Source of the DNA: Sequoia sempervirens
Lineage: Eukaryota > Streptophyta > Pinopsida > Cupressales > Cupressaceae
NCBI GenBank assembly: GCA_007258455.2
Contig: VDFB02358134.1
Span: 211,966,026-212,030,025 of the forward strand
Direction: 5' to 3'
DNA length: 64,000 bases
Shown: one piece after another, positions 10,917 to 20,528 of the stretch
How positions within the stretch are numbered: position 1 is the first letter of the stretch
Layout: every line of letters starts with the position of its first letter
Translations under genes and position numbers: made by a program
The notes under the pieces: generated by a model
What the model was told of the DNA's origin: nothing
Database searches by the model: none
Seen by the model: the letters and a program-made list of their open reading frames with translations, nothing else

Positions 10917-11429
10917 ATGTTGAGTGCTACTAGTGATGCAACTTCTAAAGGTGATTGCCTAGTTAGTAAGGGTATAGAATGTAATTATATGAAGCGATTA
11001 GTAGCAGACCAAATCAAGGAGGTTTTCCTTATAAGAATTGATGTAGAGGAGGGAGTAATAAGGACTATCATAGGAGATAACTTCCTTGCACATGTTTATG
11101 TTCACAACTTTGCACTCTTTGAGTGCTTTATGTATAACATCATCTAGACTTTTGGCAAGTTGGGATGGGGTGCTAGAGCTGTCAAGATACTGGTGAGGCC
11201 AACCTACCTAGCTAGTGTGGAAGCCACCTTGGGACACCTGAGTGAGTACCTGAATGTAGGTCTAATGGGGGATGCTATCTATATTGGAACTTCTCTCCAA
11301 AATGAACAGGTCAAACAGGTTGTTACTCTCCTTTGTGCTAAACTAGAGAGGAATGTAATGGAGACTTTTGATCATTATGTTGATTTCAATGAAAAATTAT
11401 TTTCCCATACATGCATAGAGAGAATCTAG
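10917..11429 (+). pseudogene. unrecognised ORF with one in-frame stop
   Basis: A 76-codon frame from ATG 10917 ends at TAG 11145-11147. The same frame is open again from the next codon to 11429, giving about 170 codons with a single stop. Composition is ordinary protein-like, not low complexity: the first half has DQIKEVFLIRIDVEEGVIR, the second LASVEATLGHLSEYLNVGL and a charged C-terminus. A TATA-like box lies about 50 bases upstream. I do not recognise the family. It sits between an old gypsy remnant on the left and a gypsy gag region on the right, so it could be a captured gene piece, an element accessory ORF or a host pseudogene. Confidence 0.4.
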
Positions 11430-11699
11430 GAGGTTGTGGAAGACATATGCATCCTACTATTGACTCTCTTTGTATAAAATATCGTACATGCAATCTCCCC
11501 TTTTTGATATAATATAATATATGTATGTCCATTTCTATGTTTTAACTTTTCAACATAGTGTGATGAATTTGATATTCTCTACTTTTGCTTCATGTGTTTC
11601 ACTTTTTTTTGCAATGTATCACTTCTATTTTTTATATTATCTTAAGTAGGATACTTCAAATATAAGATGGTAGTCTTAAGAACGATGCATGTAATCTAC

Positions 11700-12240
11700 A
11701 TTAGGTCTTGACGAGGTTTTGAGAACCTCATTAGAATCTAACATGGTTCTGGAAACCATTTTATTTTTTCACTTGAGCATTTTTATTTAAGGCATAAACT
11801 TAAGAAGTTTGAAAACCTTGGAGATCACCGAAAAGTGGCCCCAAAACCAACAAAAATGTTGTCACTTAAGAGAAATCCTTTGTTGTTAGAAATAAGATAG
11901 CCTTTTGAAACACTGTCAAAGATCAACAAAGGTTTTGAAACCTTTCAAAAGTTCTAAAACTATACTATCTTTTCTCGATCCTTAACTCTTTCTCCTTTTG
12001 ATTGGTACTCACCAAGGTTGTGAAAACAATTTTGATCTCCAACATTAATTTCTAACTTTACAAAGAACTGATATGATGGCGGAATTTAGGTTCTAGTTTA
12101 GAAAGTTAGAAGAAAATGGGGTTGAGACAGCCATAGTGGTGACCAACGTAGTTTTGAAAACCATGGGAAAGGGAAATAATTTTAACTTAGGTGAAATTTT
12201 CATGGGTTGATGTAGTTTTTGAGGGAATGAAGAAAACCAC
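11700..12240. repeat. recurring GGTTTTGAAACC-type mini-palindromes
   Basis: Short palindromes with the same theme recur: gaggttttgagaacctc (11713-11729), atggttctggaaaccat (11743-11759) and aaaggttttgaaaccttt (11928-11945), with weaker versions at about 11805, 12014 and 12150. No coding frame crosses them. They precede the 3' side of the gag-like region. Confidence 0.5.
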
Positions 12241-13191
12241 AATAACATGGATGAAGGAGGAGCTATTGGATTTTTATTAGATTTATTAGTGTATGGATTA
12301 CATGGAGGCAAAAGATGATGAGATTTATTAGGAGGTGGATAAGTGTATGATGATTGTTGTGTGTTGAGACAGGGTGGTTGTTGTGAAGGATTAGAAAATG
12401 ATGACTCTTGGAGAGGATTGGTGGATGGTTGATGAGGTGGTTTGTACTAGTAATGAGAAGTGTATTGAGGATCATTCCCCTAATATTTTGTAGGAGCTTG
12501 TGGTGGATATGATTGATAATTATATGATGTGTTTGGTATCTTTTGAGAAGGTTGAGAGGAATAATAATGTGTGGTATTGGAGAGGGTCAAGTTGAGGTGG
12601 TTGAGGACTAGCATATTGTTGTTGGGGTGGTTGTTGAGATTTATATGCTGGGTGTTGAGGTGGTTGAGATGGATAGGATTGATAAGTATGATCCTTTGAG
12701 GTATAAGGAGGCTGGGTGTGATGTGGAGTTGTAGGATGTTGATAATTACATGGACCTTGTTGAAATAAAGGCTCAACTGTTGGTGTGGATGTAGGATATT
12801 GATGGTATCATGGAGAGAAATATGTAGGTGGAGGATTAAGCTATGATTGCAATGGATGACTAGGATAAGATTGGAAGGAATGATTGAGATTAGATTGTGA
12901 TGGATGATTAGGATATAATTGGGATGCTTGTTTTTCAAAAAGTGGTATGTGAGATGAAGATGGTGTAGTAGCATAAGAAGTATGATAGACTAGTTGAATC
13001 AGTACAAGAGGAACATGGTAAGGCATCAATGTGGGGGAATTAGTAATGGGAGTCATGATATTCCTTGGATGTTGGGGGGTGAGCTTATGTTTGTGATGAC
13101 ATAATATTTTGGATGTTGTGAGAGAAAAAAACTTAAGGCTTGATTCAATATTAAGGATCAAGTCCATGAAAAATATTAAGGCCTGATTCAA
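12093..13191 (-). pseudogene. Tyr/Pro/Gln/His-rich gag-like tail, broken
   Basis: Minus-strand frames from 13191 leftward give a low-complexity protein with repeated QSYPSQPP, HPSQSN and PPQQQYASPQPPQ-like stretches, interrupted by stops and frameshifts. A similar Tyr/Pro/Asn-rich protein lies at 24800-25497 in the element 19200-29818, in the corresponding place after the leader. It is probably part of a non-autonomous gypsy ORF. No zinc knuckle or enzymatic motif is seen, and the function is unknown. Confidence 0.45.
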
Positions 13192-13484
13192 ACCCTATTG
13201 TAGTAATTTGAAGGGGAGGAGGAACCTAGATCACTACATCATTCCTAAACTCAAGTATGTTCCAAGAGTTCTTAAGAGGATCCTATGGATCCTAATGGGT
13301 TGAAGATCTGAGATGAAGATGATGTAGGATCAAGTCCATGAAAAATATTAAGGCATGATTCAAACCCTATTGTAGTAATTCGAAGGGGAGGAGGAACCTA
13401 GATCACTACATCATTCCCAAACTCAAGTATGTTCCAAGAGTTCTTAAGAGGATCCTATGGAGCCTAATGGGTTGAAGATCTGAG
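13154..13484. repeat. direct duplication, two 159-bp copies
   Basis: 13154-13312 and 13326-13484 are almost identical at a constant offset of 172 bases without indels; a 13-base spacer separates them. A recent local duplication inside the gag-like region. Confidence 0.9.
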
Positions 13485-13499
13485 TGTATCCAAATATTG

Positions 13500-14127
13500 T
13501 GTCATATCAAACCTAGGAGGAGGCTTAGTACCATGCATAAGAAATTTTGCAAGGATGACCTCAAAGCATTCATTGATAAGACAATTGATCATGCGAACAT
13601 TGGTTGGGTTACTATAATGCTTGTCAAGGCTCCAAGTGATTTCAATCTATGAAATCATTTCCTCCTCGATGGACATGAGGTCATGGGGATAATCTAGGTT
13701 TGAAGGTCCCCCTTGCATAGTAGTTAACTATAGTTTTTTGCTACTAGGCACATGAATAGAATAAGGCTACTGATGAAATTATTGTTGTTGTTGTTGTTCC
13801 ATGAGCTTCTTGAGCTGCAATCGAGTGGTGACAGGAATGAAAGATATGATGTTAATGAGATCAAAAGATGGTGATGACTTCAAAGATTAAGGATTGTGAT
13901 GATTGATTAGATGATTGATTGGATGATTTATTTAGCACTTTGATTAGATTTGAGAACACGAGTGCATGATGATTAGCCGATTGGATGGTGTTGAATGCAA
14001 AATGAACTCTTTCTTGAGGTGAGTTGGTTTGGTTGAGGAGGATTACTAACTTAGGATATGAATACGTTGTTAAGAAAGTGTGACAATGAGGACGATGACT
14101 GATGAGATTATGATTTAGATTTCTCAA
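13500..14127 (-). pseudogene. gag-like N-terminal region, broken
   Basis: An open minus-strand frame from about 13720 to 13500 contains DYPHDLMSIEEEMIS and LINECFEVILAKFLMHGTKP, with one stop. A separate 88-codon frame covers 14127-13861. The composition looks protein-like and the place, between leader and low-complexity tail, fits gag of a gypsy-type element. I cannot match it to a named domain. Confidence 0.35.
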
Positions 14128-14279
14128 ATGGATTTTAGGAGGCTAGATTTTTAATGTTTAGATATATTCCAATAGGGATAGTGTGATGATGTGATGATTT
14201 TTGATAGGGTGGTGTGATGAAAATGACTATTATGGATGATTGGGTAGTGCAAAAAATGTTTCTATTATGGGGTTAAACT

Positions 14280-14790
14280 CAAAACAACTAGAGCTACCTC
14301 TGGTTAAGAGGATTTTCTCTCTGTATTTTGTATGGAGAATATTTATTCCCAAGAATAGTGTAGATCCACCTATCAATAGAGCAAGACCACCTAAACAAGA
14401 TCTCTTGTTGATAGGGAACATCCACCCAAGAACATGTCCACCTCTCCATAGAGAAGATCTGCTTAAGAAGGATGGTTGATTATTTTGACCAAACTAAATC
14501 ACCTGTGAACAAGTGCAAACAGTTATCTAGAGAAAATTTTCCTATCAATTAAGTTTCCTACGTGTAAATGAATCCACTTGTGGAAAACAATATCACTTAT
14601 CAATAGAGTGGATCCACCTATCTAGGATTACAAGGTTGGATAATAGATCCACCTATAAATAGAGTGTATTGACCTAAGGAAGGAAAATGAAACTATGGGA
14701 GTGCAATCACCCATGGACAAAGCATATTCACTCATGTAGGAATGTATCTACCCAAGAATAGAGCAGGATCACCTATCCAGAGGTAATGAC
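14280..14790. repeat. leader minisatellite, degenerate 'gatccacctat' units
   Basis: Units built on gatccacctatcaatagag, atccacccaagaacatg, tgtccacctctccatagag and gatcacctatccagagg repeat every 20-40 bases. The theme (purine, ccacct, at, then a 'tag/aag' turn) is shared with arrays at 15980-16390, 47410-47740 and 26528-28435 in related leaders. Confidence 0.6.
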
Positions 14791-15236
14791 CTAACAACAA
14801 AGTATAGAATCAAAACAAAAAAGTAGACACATGCAAGATGGACTAAAGACACACACTAGTATCCACAAGAAGACATGCTAGATTTCACAAACCTAGATTA
14901 TGTGGGAGTAATAACCTACTATAGGCCCACCAGTCATGATGATAATATATCATGATTGGTGCAAGGTGTCTCTCAATCAACAATCGGTAGATGGAGATCT
15001 AGTGGCACGAGATGACCTGACAACAAAGTATAGAATCAAAACAAAAAAGTAGACACATGCAAGATGAACTAAAGACACACACTAGTATCCACAAGAAGAC
15101 ATGCTAGATTTCACAAACCTAGATTAAGTGGGAGTAATAACCTACTGTAGGCCCACTAGTTGTGAGGGTAATATCTCATGATTGGTGCGAGGTGTCTCTC
15201 AATCAAGAGTCAGTAGATGGAGATCTAGTGGCACAA
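14786..15236. repeat. tandem duplication, period about 226 bp
   Basis: 14786-15010 and 15012-15236 are near-identical direct copies, both running from the phrase acaacaaagtatagaatcaa to gatggagatctagtggcac. Differences are mostly single substitutions and a few short indels near the end. Confidence 0.9.
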
Positions 15237-15339
15237 GAGCTCACCTTCTCTCTTTCTTTACAAGTCTTGAGACCTTTCCCAAAGAGCTCCTAGGTCTATA
15301 CTCAAGGATATATATGGTGAGTAGCTTCGAGCATGATAT

Positions 15340-16430
15340 TGTACCCTGCACTATGAGAGGTAATGATTGAAAGGTCTTAAGCTAGGATGCCAATCAAGTC
15401 AATTGGACCAACCCTACACTTCTAGCTTGGTATCACCCAAGTATTGGAGCTTCACTTACTTGACATAACTAGATTAGGGTACAAATTTCATTCTCCCCTT
15501 TATATACCCCATTGGTTCATGTGGTTTAAGTTGTCCCTTGGGGTGATGAAATATCCAATCAAGCCTCCTAAAGGGATAAATACACTAGGTGTTTCTAATC
15601 TCTAGGATCACACAGAATGCAAGGATAAAGCATTCACATAAACTAGCACTCCTAGGTGACTCACACAAATGGAGTTAGGTTGACTTGTGATTTTTGATCC
15701 CCAAGATCACTAAATGGTGCAAGGGGAGAGCATACGTCAACAAGGGACCTCAAACATGGAAAATAAAGTAATTTGACCCTTTAAGAAAACCAAATGTGCC
15801 TAGATTAGTGATAAACACTTTTTTTTTATAGATGTTTTGCAAGAAATCGTTAGTATTCTATTATGTCAATCTTGGAAAAAATGAAGCTATGGGAAAATGA
15901 TAGCACGATCACAAGTGCAAAGAAAAGTTAGAGGGTTAGTGCCAAATGTATAAGAAACTAAAAAAATTAAAGTAAAGCTAGCAAAGGTAAGTCACTAATA
16001 GATCTGCTTGTGTACAGAGCAGTGTTACCCCTATAATAGTTTATCTACCTCTATAGGTGATAGAGTCACCCCCATGCAAACAAAGCCACCTATGTAGGGA
16101 GTGTATTAACTTATGTAGGTTTAGGTCTCTCTTAAAATTCTGCTATGTAACAATGCATCCACCCTAGAAGAGCATATTTGGTTATGTAGGATTGCCCCTA
16201 TACCAGGCATATCTTCCTATGTAGTAGATCTGCCTTTATAGGAATGGATTTGCATGTTCCTCACAAGGGATGGTTGGTAATTGGAAATCCGAAGCTGAGT
16301 CACCTCTATGGGGATGGAGCCACCTATTGGCATAACAAATCTACTTGGCTAGATCACATCCTCATTTGTGCAAAATCTTGCAAGCAAAAACATCACAAAG
16401 AAATAGAAAATACTTTTGGTAGACACATGA
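15340..16430 (-). mobile_element. gypsy-type leader, copy A of the tandem duplication
   Basis: It is homologous to 46668-47812 almost throughout. It carries the phrase cttggggtgatgaaat and the array of 'cctatgtag' units at 15980-16390. No coding frame. Copy A lacks about 90 bases present in copy B after ctaggatg. Confidence 0.7.
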
Positions 16431-16449
16431 TGTGGGTACCATTGGTCAT

Positions 16450-17476
16450 TGCCAGAATGTGTGCAATGAAAAATGTATTTAAAGTGCTAGGAAATGCAAA
16501 GAAAACCCAAAAAAATACACAAATCAAGAAACACTCAAGATTAGGGCATAAGAATTCAAACCTACTATAAATTTGATAAAATATTAGTATGTCAATGAGC
16601 TCAGTATGTAGATTTCCCCAGTGCAATTGAATTCGATTATGAAAAATCATGAAGTGTTTAGTCTTTTATGAGAGGGTGAATAGGATCAAGGGCTGAGTTT
16701 GGAAGTTGGAGATCAATGGGTGAGAAGAGTTGAGACATCTCAACTCATGAGGTGATGCCAAGTTGCAAGTACCTAGGGGATGGGAAAGATCTTCCCCATA
16801 AAGGAATTTCTTGTCTCACCTTCCAAGATGGTGATGTTGAGGGGAATAAAAGGAACTTAAAATTCCTTAGGCATACTTTGGAGAGGGGCATCATGTGGGG
16901 TTACTTCTTCAAAACAGGAAAATCCTTTAAGGCTGAGGGATAAGGTAGAGGGCTATAAATAGAAAGGAGATTATCCCTTTCTTAATTAATGGATTAGGAA
17001 TATAGAAGTGTTTAAAGAATGGAATGGGTGGGGGTTAGGGTTAATGAAGAAATGATTATGAGGAAAGTGGGAAATGTTGGAGGATGTGACACCTCTTAAT
17101 CAAGGATTCAGTGTGTGCACATCATTAGTGGGGAATTAAGATTAAGATTAGGAGTTAATGAAAAGTGATGGAGGATGTGACAAGGGAGAGAGAAAATTCA
17201 AGAATTAAATATTTTATTTAATTCTTGTGAGGAGATAAAAGTGATTAAAATAAATAAATATGGGTATTTCTTTAATTTAAAAAAGGGGAACAAAAGGTAA
17301 CATATAATCAATTAATTAATTAATTAATCACCTTAGAAATTTAGAAAAATAAGAAAATTTGATGATATTAACGAAATAATTGTAATATTATTTAATTAAC
17401 ATGGATATGAATGAATTAGATGAAATGACGAGGTAAAATTTGACTAGACGCAAATGGTCAATTTTAGGTGTCTACA
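16450..17476 (-). repeat. LTR of the gypsy-type fragment (complete)
   Basis: It starts TGCCAGAATG (copy B: TGTTAGAATG at 47825) and ends AGGTGTCTACA. Its second half parallels the LTR 19200-20528 (aggatgtgacac...caaggattca; ttaattaat tracts; final aggtgtctaca). The text just left of it (gtgggtaccattggtcattg; copy B gtgggtcccactaggtg) is where a primer-binding site is expected and parallels gccccactgggcatgcc at 28484-28504. Confidence 0.65.
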
Positions 17477-17931
17477 TGTGTGATCACTAATCAATTTTTC
17501 ATTTGACATACATTATATTGTTACACCATCATTTTAATGTGGATAATTGCTTGATTATTCTAGGATGTGAATTAATGTTAAAATTAATGTTTTCAAATAC
17601 CAATACATAACAAACAAATACACAAACATGCGCTAAGTTGGCTCCTAATGACTAATAGGAAAGGACAAGAGTTGATAATTTAAAATTTCAAAGTTTGAAT
17701 TTTTGGTCAAGTCTATATCATGTGAGATCACTATCATGCATTGTGGAAATGACTCAAGACTAAGAATGCTAAATCTTGGGAGCATAAGTCAATATGTATA
17801 AATGTGGGTTTGAGATGAGGTGAGTATATGTCAACAATTATAGATAAGGTAATAATATAGTTGAATGCATAGAAACATATGAATGTGAAAGTCAATGAGA
17901 ACCAATATAATTAAAGAAAGAAGCCAAACTT
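17477..17931. other. backbone sequence of copy A, no gene seen
   Basis: AT-rich, no recognisable frame. The matching part of copy B has been deleted (junction near 48463), so no comparison is possible. Confidence 0.4.
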
Positions 17932-18414
17932 AACACAAAAGTGTGTTATATCTAGATCTGGGAGAACATGAGAAGGCCATTGAGGATTTTAACCACATGA
18001 ATCTAGATGAGAAGACTGAGGAAATTGGCCCTAATGTGGAGAAGAATTTAGATGTTGGCCCGTGTTTGAGAACAAGAAGTAAGACCAAGGAAAAGGCTGT
18101 TATTTTGTTTGAGGAGCTCAAGGACGTGGTTGAGATGTATGAGGGGGTCATTGAGGAAAATATGGCCTTAGCCAATGTTCTTGAAAAAATGTTGTAGCTT
18201 TGTTGTTGTTTTTGTTTGGTCAGCCGTGTTGCTAATGTTTTGTTGTTGGGTTGTTGACAGGATACTTGGTTTTATCTTTTGTCAGCTTTTTGGTTTTTTT
18301 GGGCTGCAGGTTTTATTGTTTTAGTCTTTTTAGCAGCTTCTCTCCATTGTAAAGGGTTTTGGGGCCCCTTCAAAACCTTATTTTCCTTATCAAAAACACA
18401 AAAGTGTGTTATAT
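17932..18414 (+). mobile_element. 5'-truncated LINE-like retrocopy with long target-site duplication
   Basis: The insert 17952-18394 is flanked by a perfect direct repeat cacaaaagtgtgttatat, plus adjacent A residues (17932-17951 and 18395-18414). It ends in an A-rich stretch (ttatcaaaaa). A long target-site duplication, an A-rich 3' end and a missing 5' end are marks of target-primed reverse transcription. The first half encodes about 80 codons with a charged helical C-terminus ending EENMALANVLEKML; the second half is a T/G-rich untranslated tail. No reverse transcriptase segment remains, so a retrocopied mRNA is an alternative. Confidence 0.75.
17943..18197 (+). pseudogene. C-terminal ORF fragment inside the retrocopy, unrecognised
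   Basis: The open frame to TAG at 18195-18197 reads as a charged protein end (DLGEHEKAIEDFNHMNLDEK ... EELKDVVEMYEGVIEEN) with coiled-coil potential. True element sequence starts at 17952, so the apparent ATG at 17943 lies in the target-site duplication and is not the native start. I do not recognise the family. Confidence 0.4.
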
Positions 18415-18596
18415 GTCACTATATAAAATCTCATACAAAACATTCCATCAAAATAGTGCAAGAATAAATAGGAGTTGCAATAAGTATGCAAATGTCATCA
18501 TTATAAAATATTAACTTTCTTGATTAAATAAAGCATGATTTAATATATTTATATCTTCTATCTTAATGTGTTGTTAATTGTTTGAAGAAAGCCTCA

Positions 18597-18786
18597 AGTT
18601 TCACAATGTATGGTATACCCATATTGAGGATGTGAGATGTTGGGACACCAAAAACAATAAAAATCAATATAAAATATGCGTAAAATAATAAAACATACAT
18701 TTGTAGGCACTTGCCTGATTTAGCCATTCATAGTGCATAGAGTACACAATACTTTGACAATGTGAAATTGCATTTTAAGAATGTTC
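18597..18786. repeat. backbone segment of tandem duplication, copy A
   Basis: Matches 48463-48650 (aatcaatataaaatatgcgt and neighbours) over its whole length with scattered substitutions and small gaps. No coding content. Confidence 0.8.
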
Positions 18787-19178
18787 TAGGGGAGTGGATC
18801 CAGTAGTTGAGCATGTTTCAATAGTTGTGATAGTAGTTGTTTTAATAATGCCCAATATTTTTATCAATATTTGACCAATAGTTGTGACATGACTACCCAT
18901 AATTAAACAAAATGTATTCCTTTGATCTAAAAAGCAACCAATCATGTGATGCCACATCAGCACTCAACTACCCATGATGTGAATGAAAAAGTATTGGTCA
19001 ACTAAATCTTGACAAAAAGCATGTTGGTGTGGCATCATATTTGATGATGTGGCCCCAAAACGGAAGCTATAAGCAAGGGACTTGCCAAGTAAGTTGTAAA
19101 AAATTGGGAGTGATTTGAAATTTACACATAAGATAATTAGAAGCATGGAGTTAGGGTGTTCAACTACTCAGTCCTCTT
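18787..19178. mobile_element. candidate MITE (DNA transposon without coding capacity)
   Basis: This segment of copy A replaces about 45 bases of unrelated sequence in copy B (48650-48695). Its ends are similar when one is reverse complemented: ggggagtggatccagtagtt on the left, agaggactgagtagttgaac on the right. It has no coding frame. Target-site duplication is not clear, so the class is open. Confidence 0.45.
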
Positions 19179-19199
19179 TTAGCCTTCTTTACTACCTAC

Positions 19200-20528
19200 T
19201 GTGATAGGGCGAATTTACTTGCTAAAATATGAGCAGCAAACAAGAGAGTGCAAATAACACTAAAAACACTCCACACCTCAAGATTAGCCTAGTTGGATTA
19301 AATACAAAATAAAGACAACAAAATGGAACCTTTTACCTTGTCTCAAATCAATCCTTTGGTTGGCCCTTCGATCTTTGGTGTTGTATGCTCCTTGGATGGC
19401 AAGATATGCAAGCTATAAGATGGATGAAAAATGGATGAAAGTGGATGCAAGTATGAAAAATGGCTAAGTATGGATCAAGGAAATTTTTTGCAAGAGTTTG
19501 GCTACTATCAATGATCTTTCTTCAAAATAAGAGAAAAGAGGGGGTATTTATAGAGAATTTGGAATTCTCTAGGGAAATGGATGGTCAAGATTGAGCCACC
19601 AAGATCAAGATGTAGGGTTAAGTTGAATTGAGAACTCACAAGCCCTCACATCTTGACATGTGGCATGTGAAGTGACTTGTAAGAAGTGATGTGTACATGA
19701 GGTGCAAGGATAGTACATGACATGGATGGAGTACATAGTACCTTGGGATTGGGACAAGATCTCATCATAAAAGAGGTACTTGTCCCCATGTGGGTGAGAG
19801 GTCATGTGGGGAATTAAAAATTCCTCAAATATTCTCATGGGGATGAGAGAAGGAATTTAAAATTTCTTTAAATGCATTGGGGGATTAAATGTGAATTAAA
19901 AGTTCACATGGGGAATGGGGTGTCTTCTTAAAAAAGAGAAATCTTTTAATGAAATTGACTCAATTAAGTGATTAAGGTTGTGCAAGTACTTGATTAGAAA
20001 AATTAATGACATATTAGAAGAGGGTTAGATTTCACATGTGACTTGATGTGACAAGTCAAAGATCACATGGGGAAGAGAAAAAAGAATTTAATATTCCTTG
20101 GAAGGATAAAAGGAATTAGAAATTCCAAGTGAGAGGTTGATTAGGCTAGTTAGTGAAGGATTAGAGGAGGGTTAGGTGGCTAAGAGAGATTATAGGCAAA
20201 CTTGCAAAATTTGGAGGATGTGACACATCCTAATCAAGGATTAGGCATGTGAACATCCTAATGATGAGATTATAAGATGGATTAAGATTAGATAAAAATA
20301 ATGGAGGATATGACATGAAGAGAATTAAATAAATGACATATTTATTTAATTCATTTGATGAAAGGGGGAAGGTATTTAATTATTTAACTAGATACCTTAG
20401 GGATTAGAAGAACTTTAGAGGTATTAATTAAATAATGGTGATATTACTTAATTAATACAGATAAGGGAATGCTTAGATGGAAGGAGATAAATTTGGATAA
20501 ATTAAGTGTCCAAATTTAGGTGTCTACA
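19200..20528 (-). repeat. 3' LTR of the 10.6-kb gypsy-type element
   Basis: 1329 bp. A TATA-like tatttatag (minus-strand ctataaata) lies at 19545-19553. A 77-codon minus-strand frame (19605-19838) has a near-identical partner in the other LTR; it is open only because the LTRs are young copies of each other, and I see no domain in it. Confidence 0.9.

Larger units (their letters stand above)
12090..17476 (-). mobile_element. gypsy-type element fragment: gag-like region, repeat-rich leader, 5' LTR
   Basis: Read on the minus strand the order is LTR (17476-16450), repeat-rich leader (16430-14200), gag-like frames (14127-13500) and a Tyr/Pro/Gln-rich tail (13191-12093). Leader and LTR resemble those of the complete element at 19200-29818, and a second copy of leader plus partial LTR is at 46668-48463. 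No polymerase domain and no 3' LTR were found. Left boundary is approximate. Confidence 0.6.

Noticed and set aside
11480..11500. Polypurine tract and 3' LTR end (minus strand AAAAAGGGGAGATTG)
   Set aside because: No LTR matching 16450-17476 lies to the left of it, so the purine run is not supported as an element boundary.
19605..19838. 77-codon protein conserved at 28898-29131
   Set aside because: The two frames are the same LTR region of one element, so their similarity reflects LTR identity, not protein constraint.
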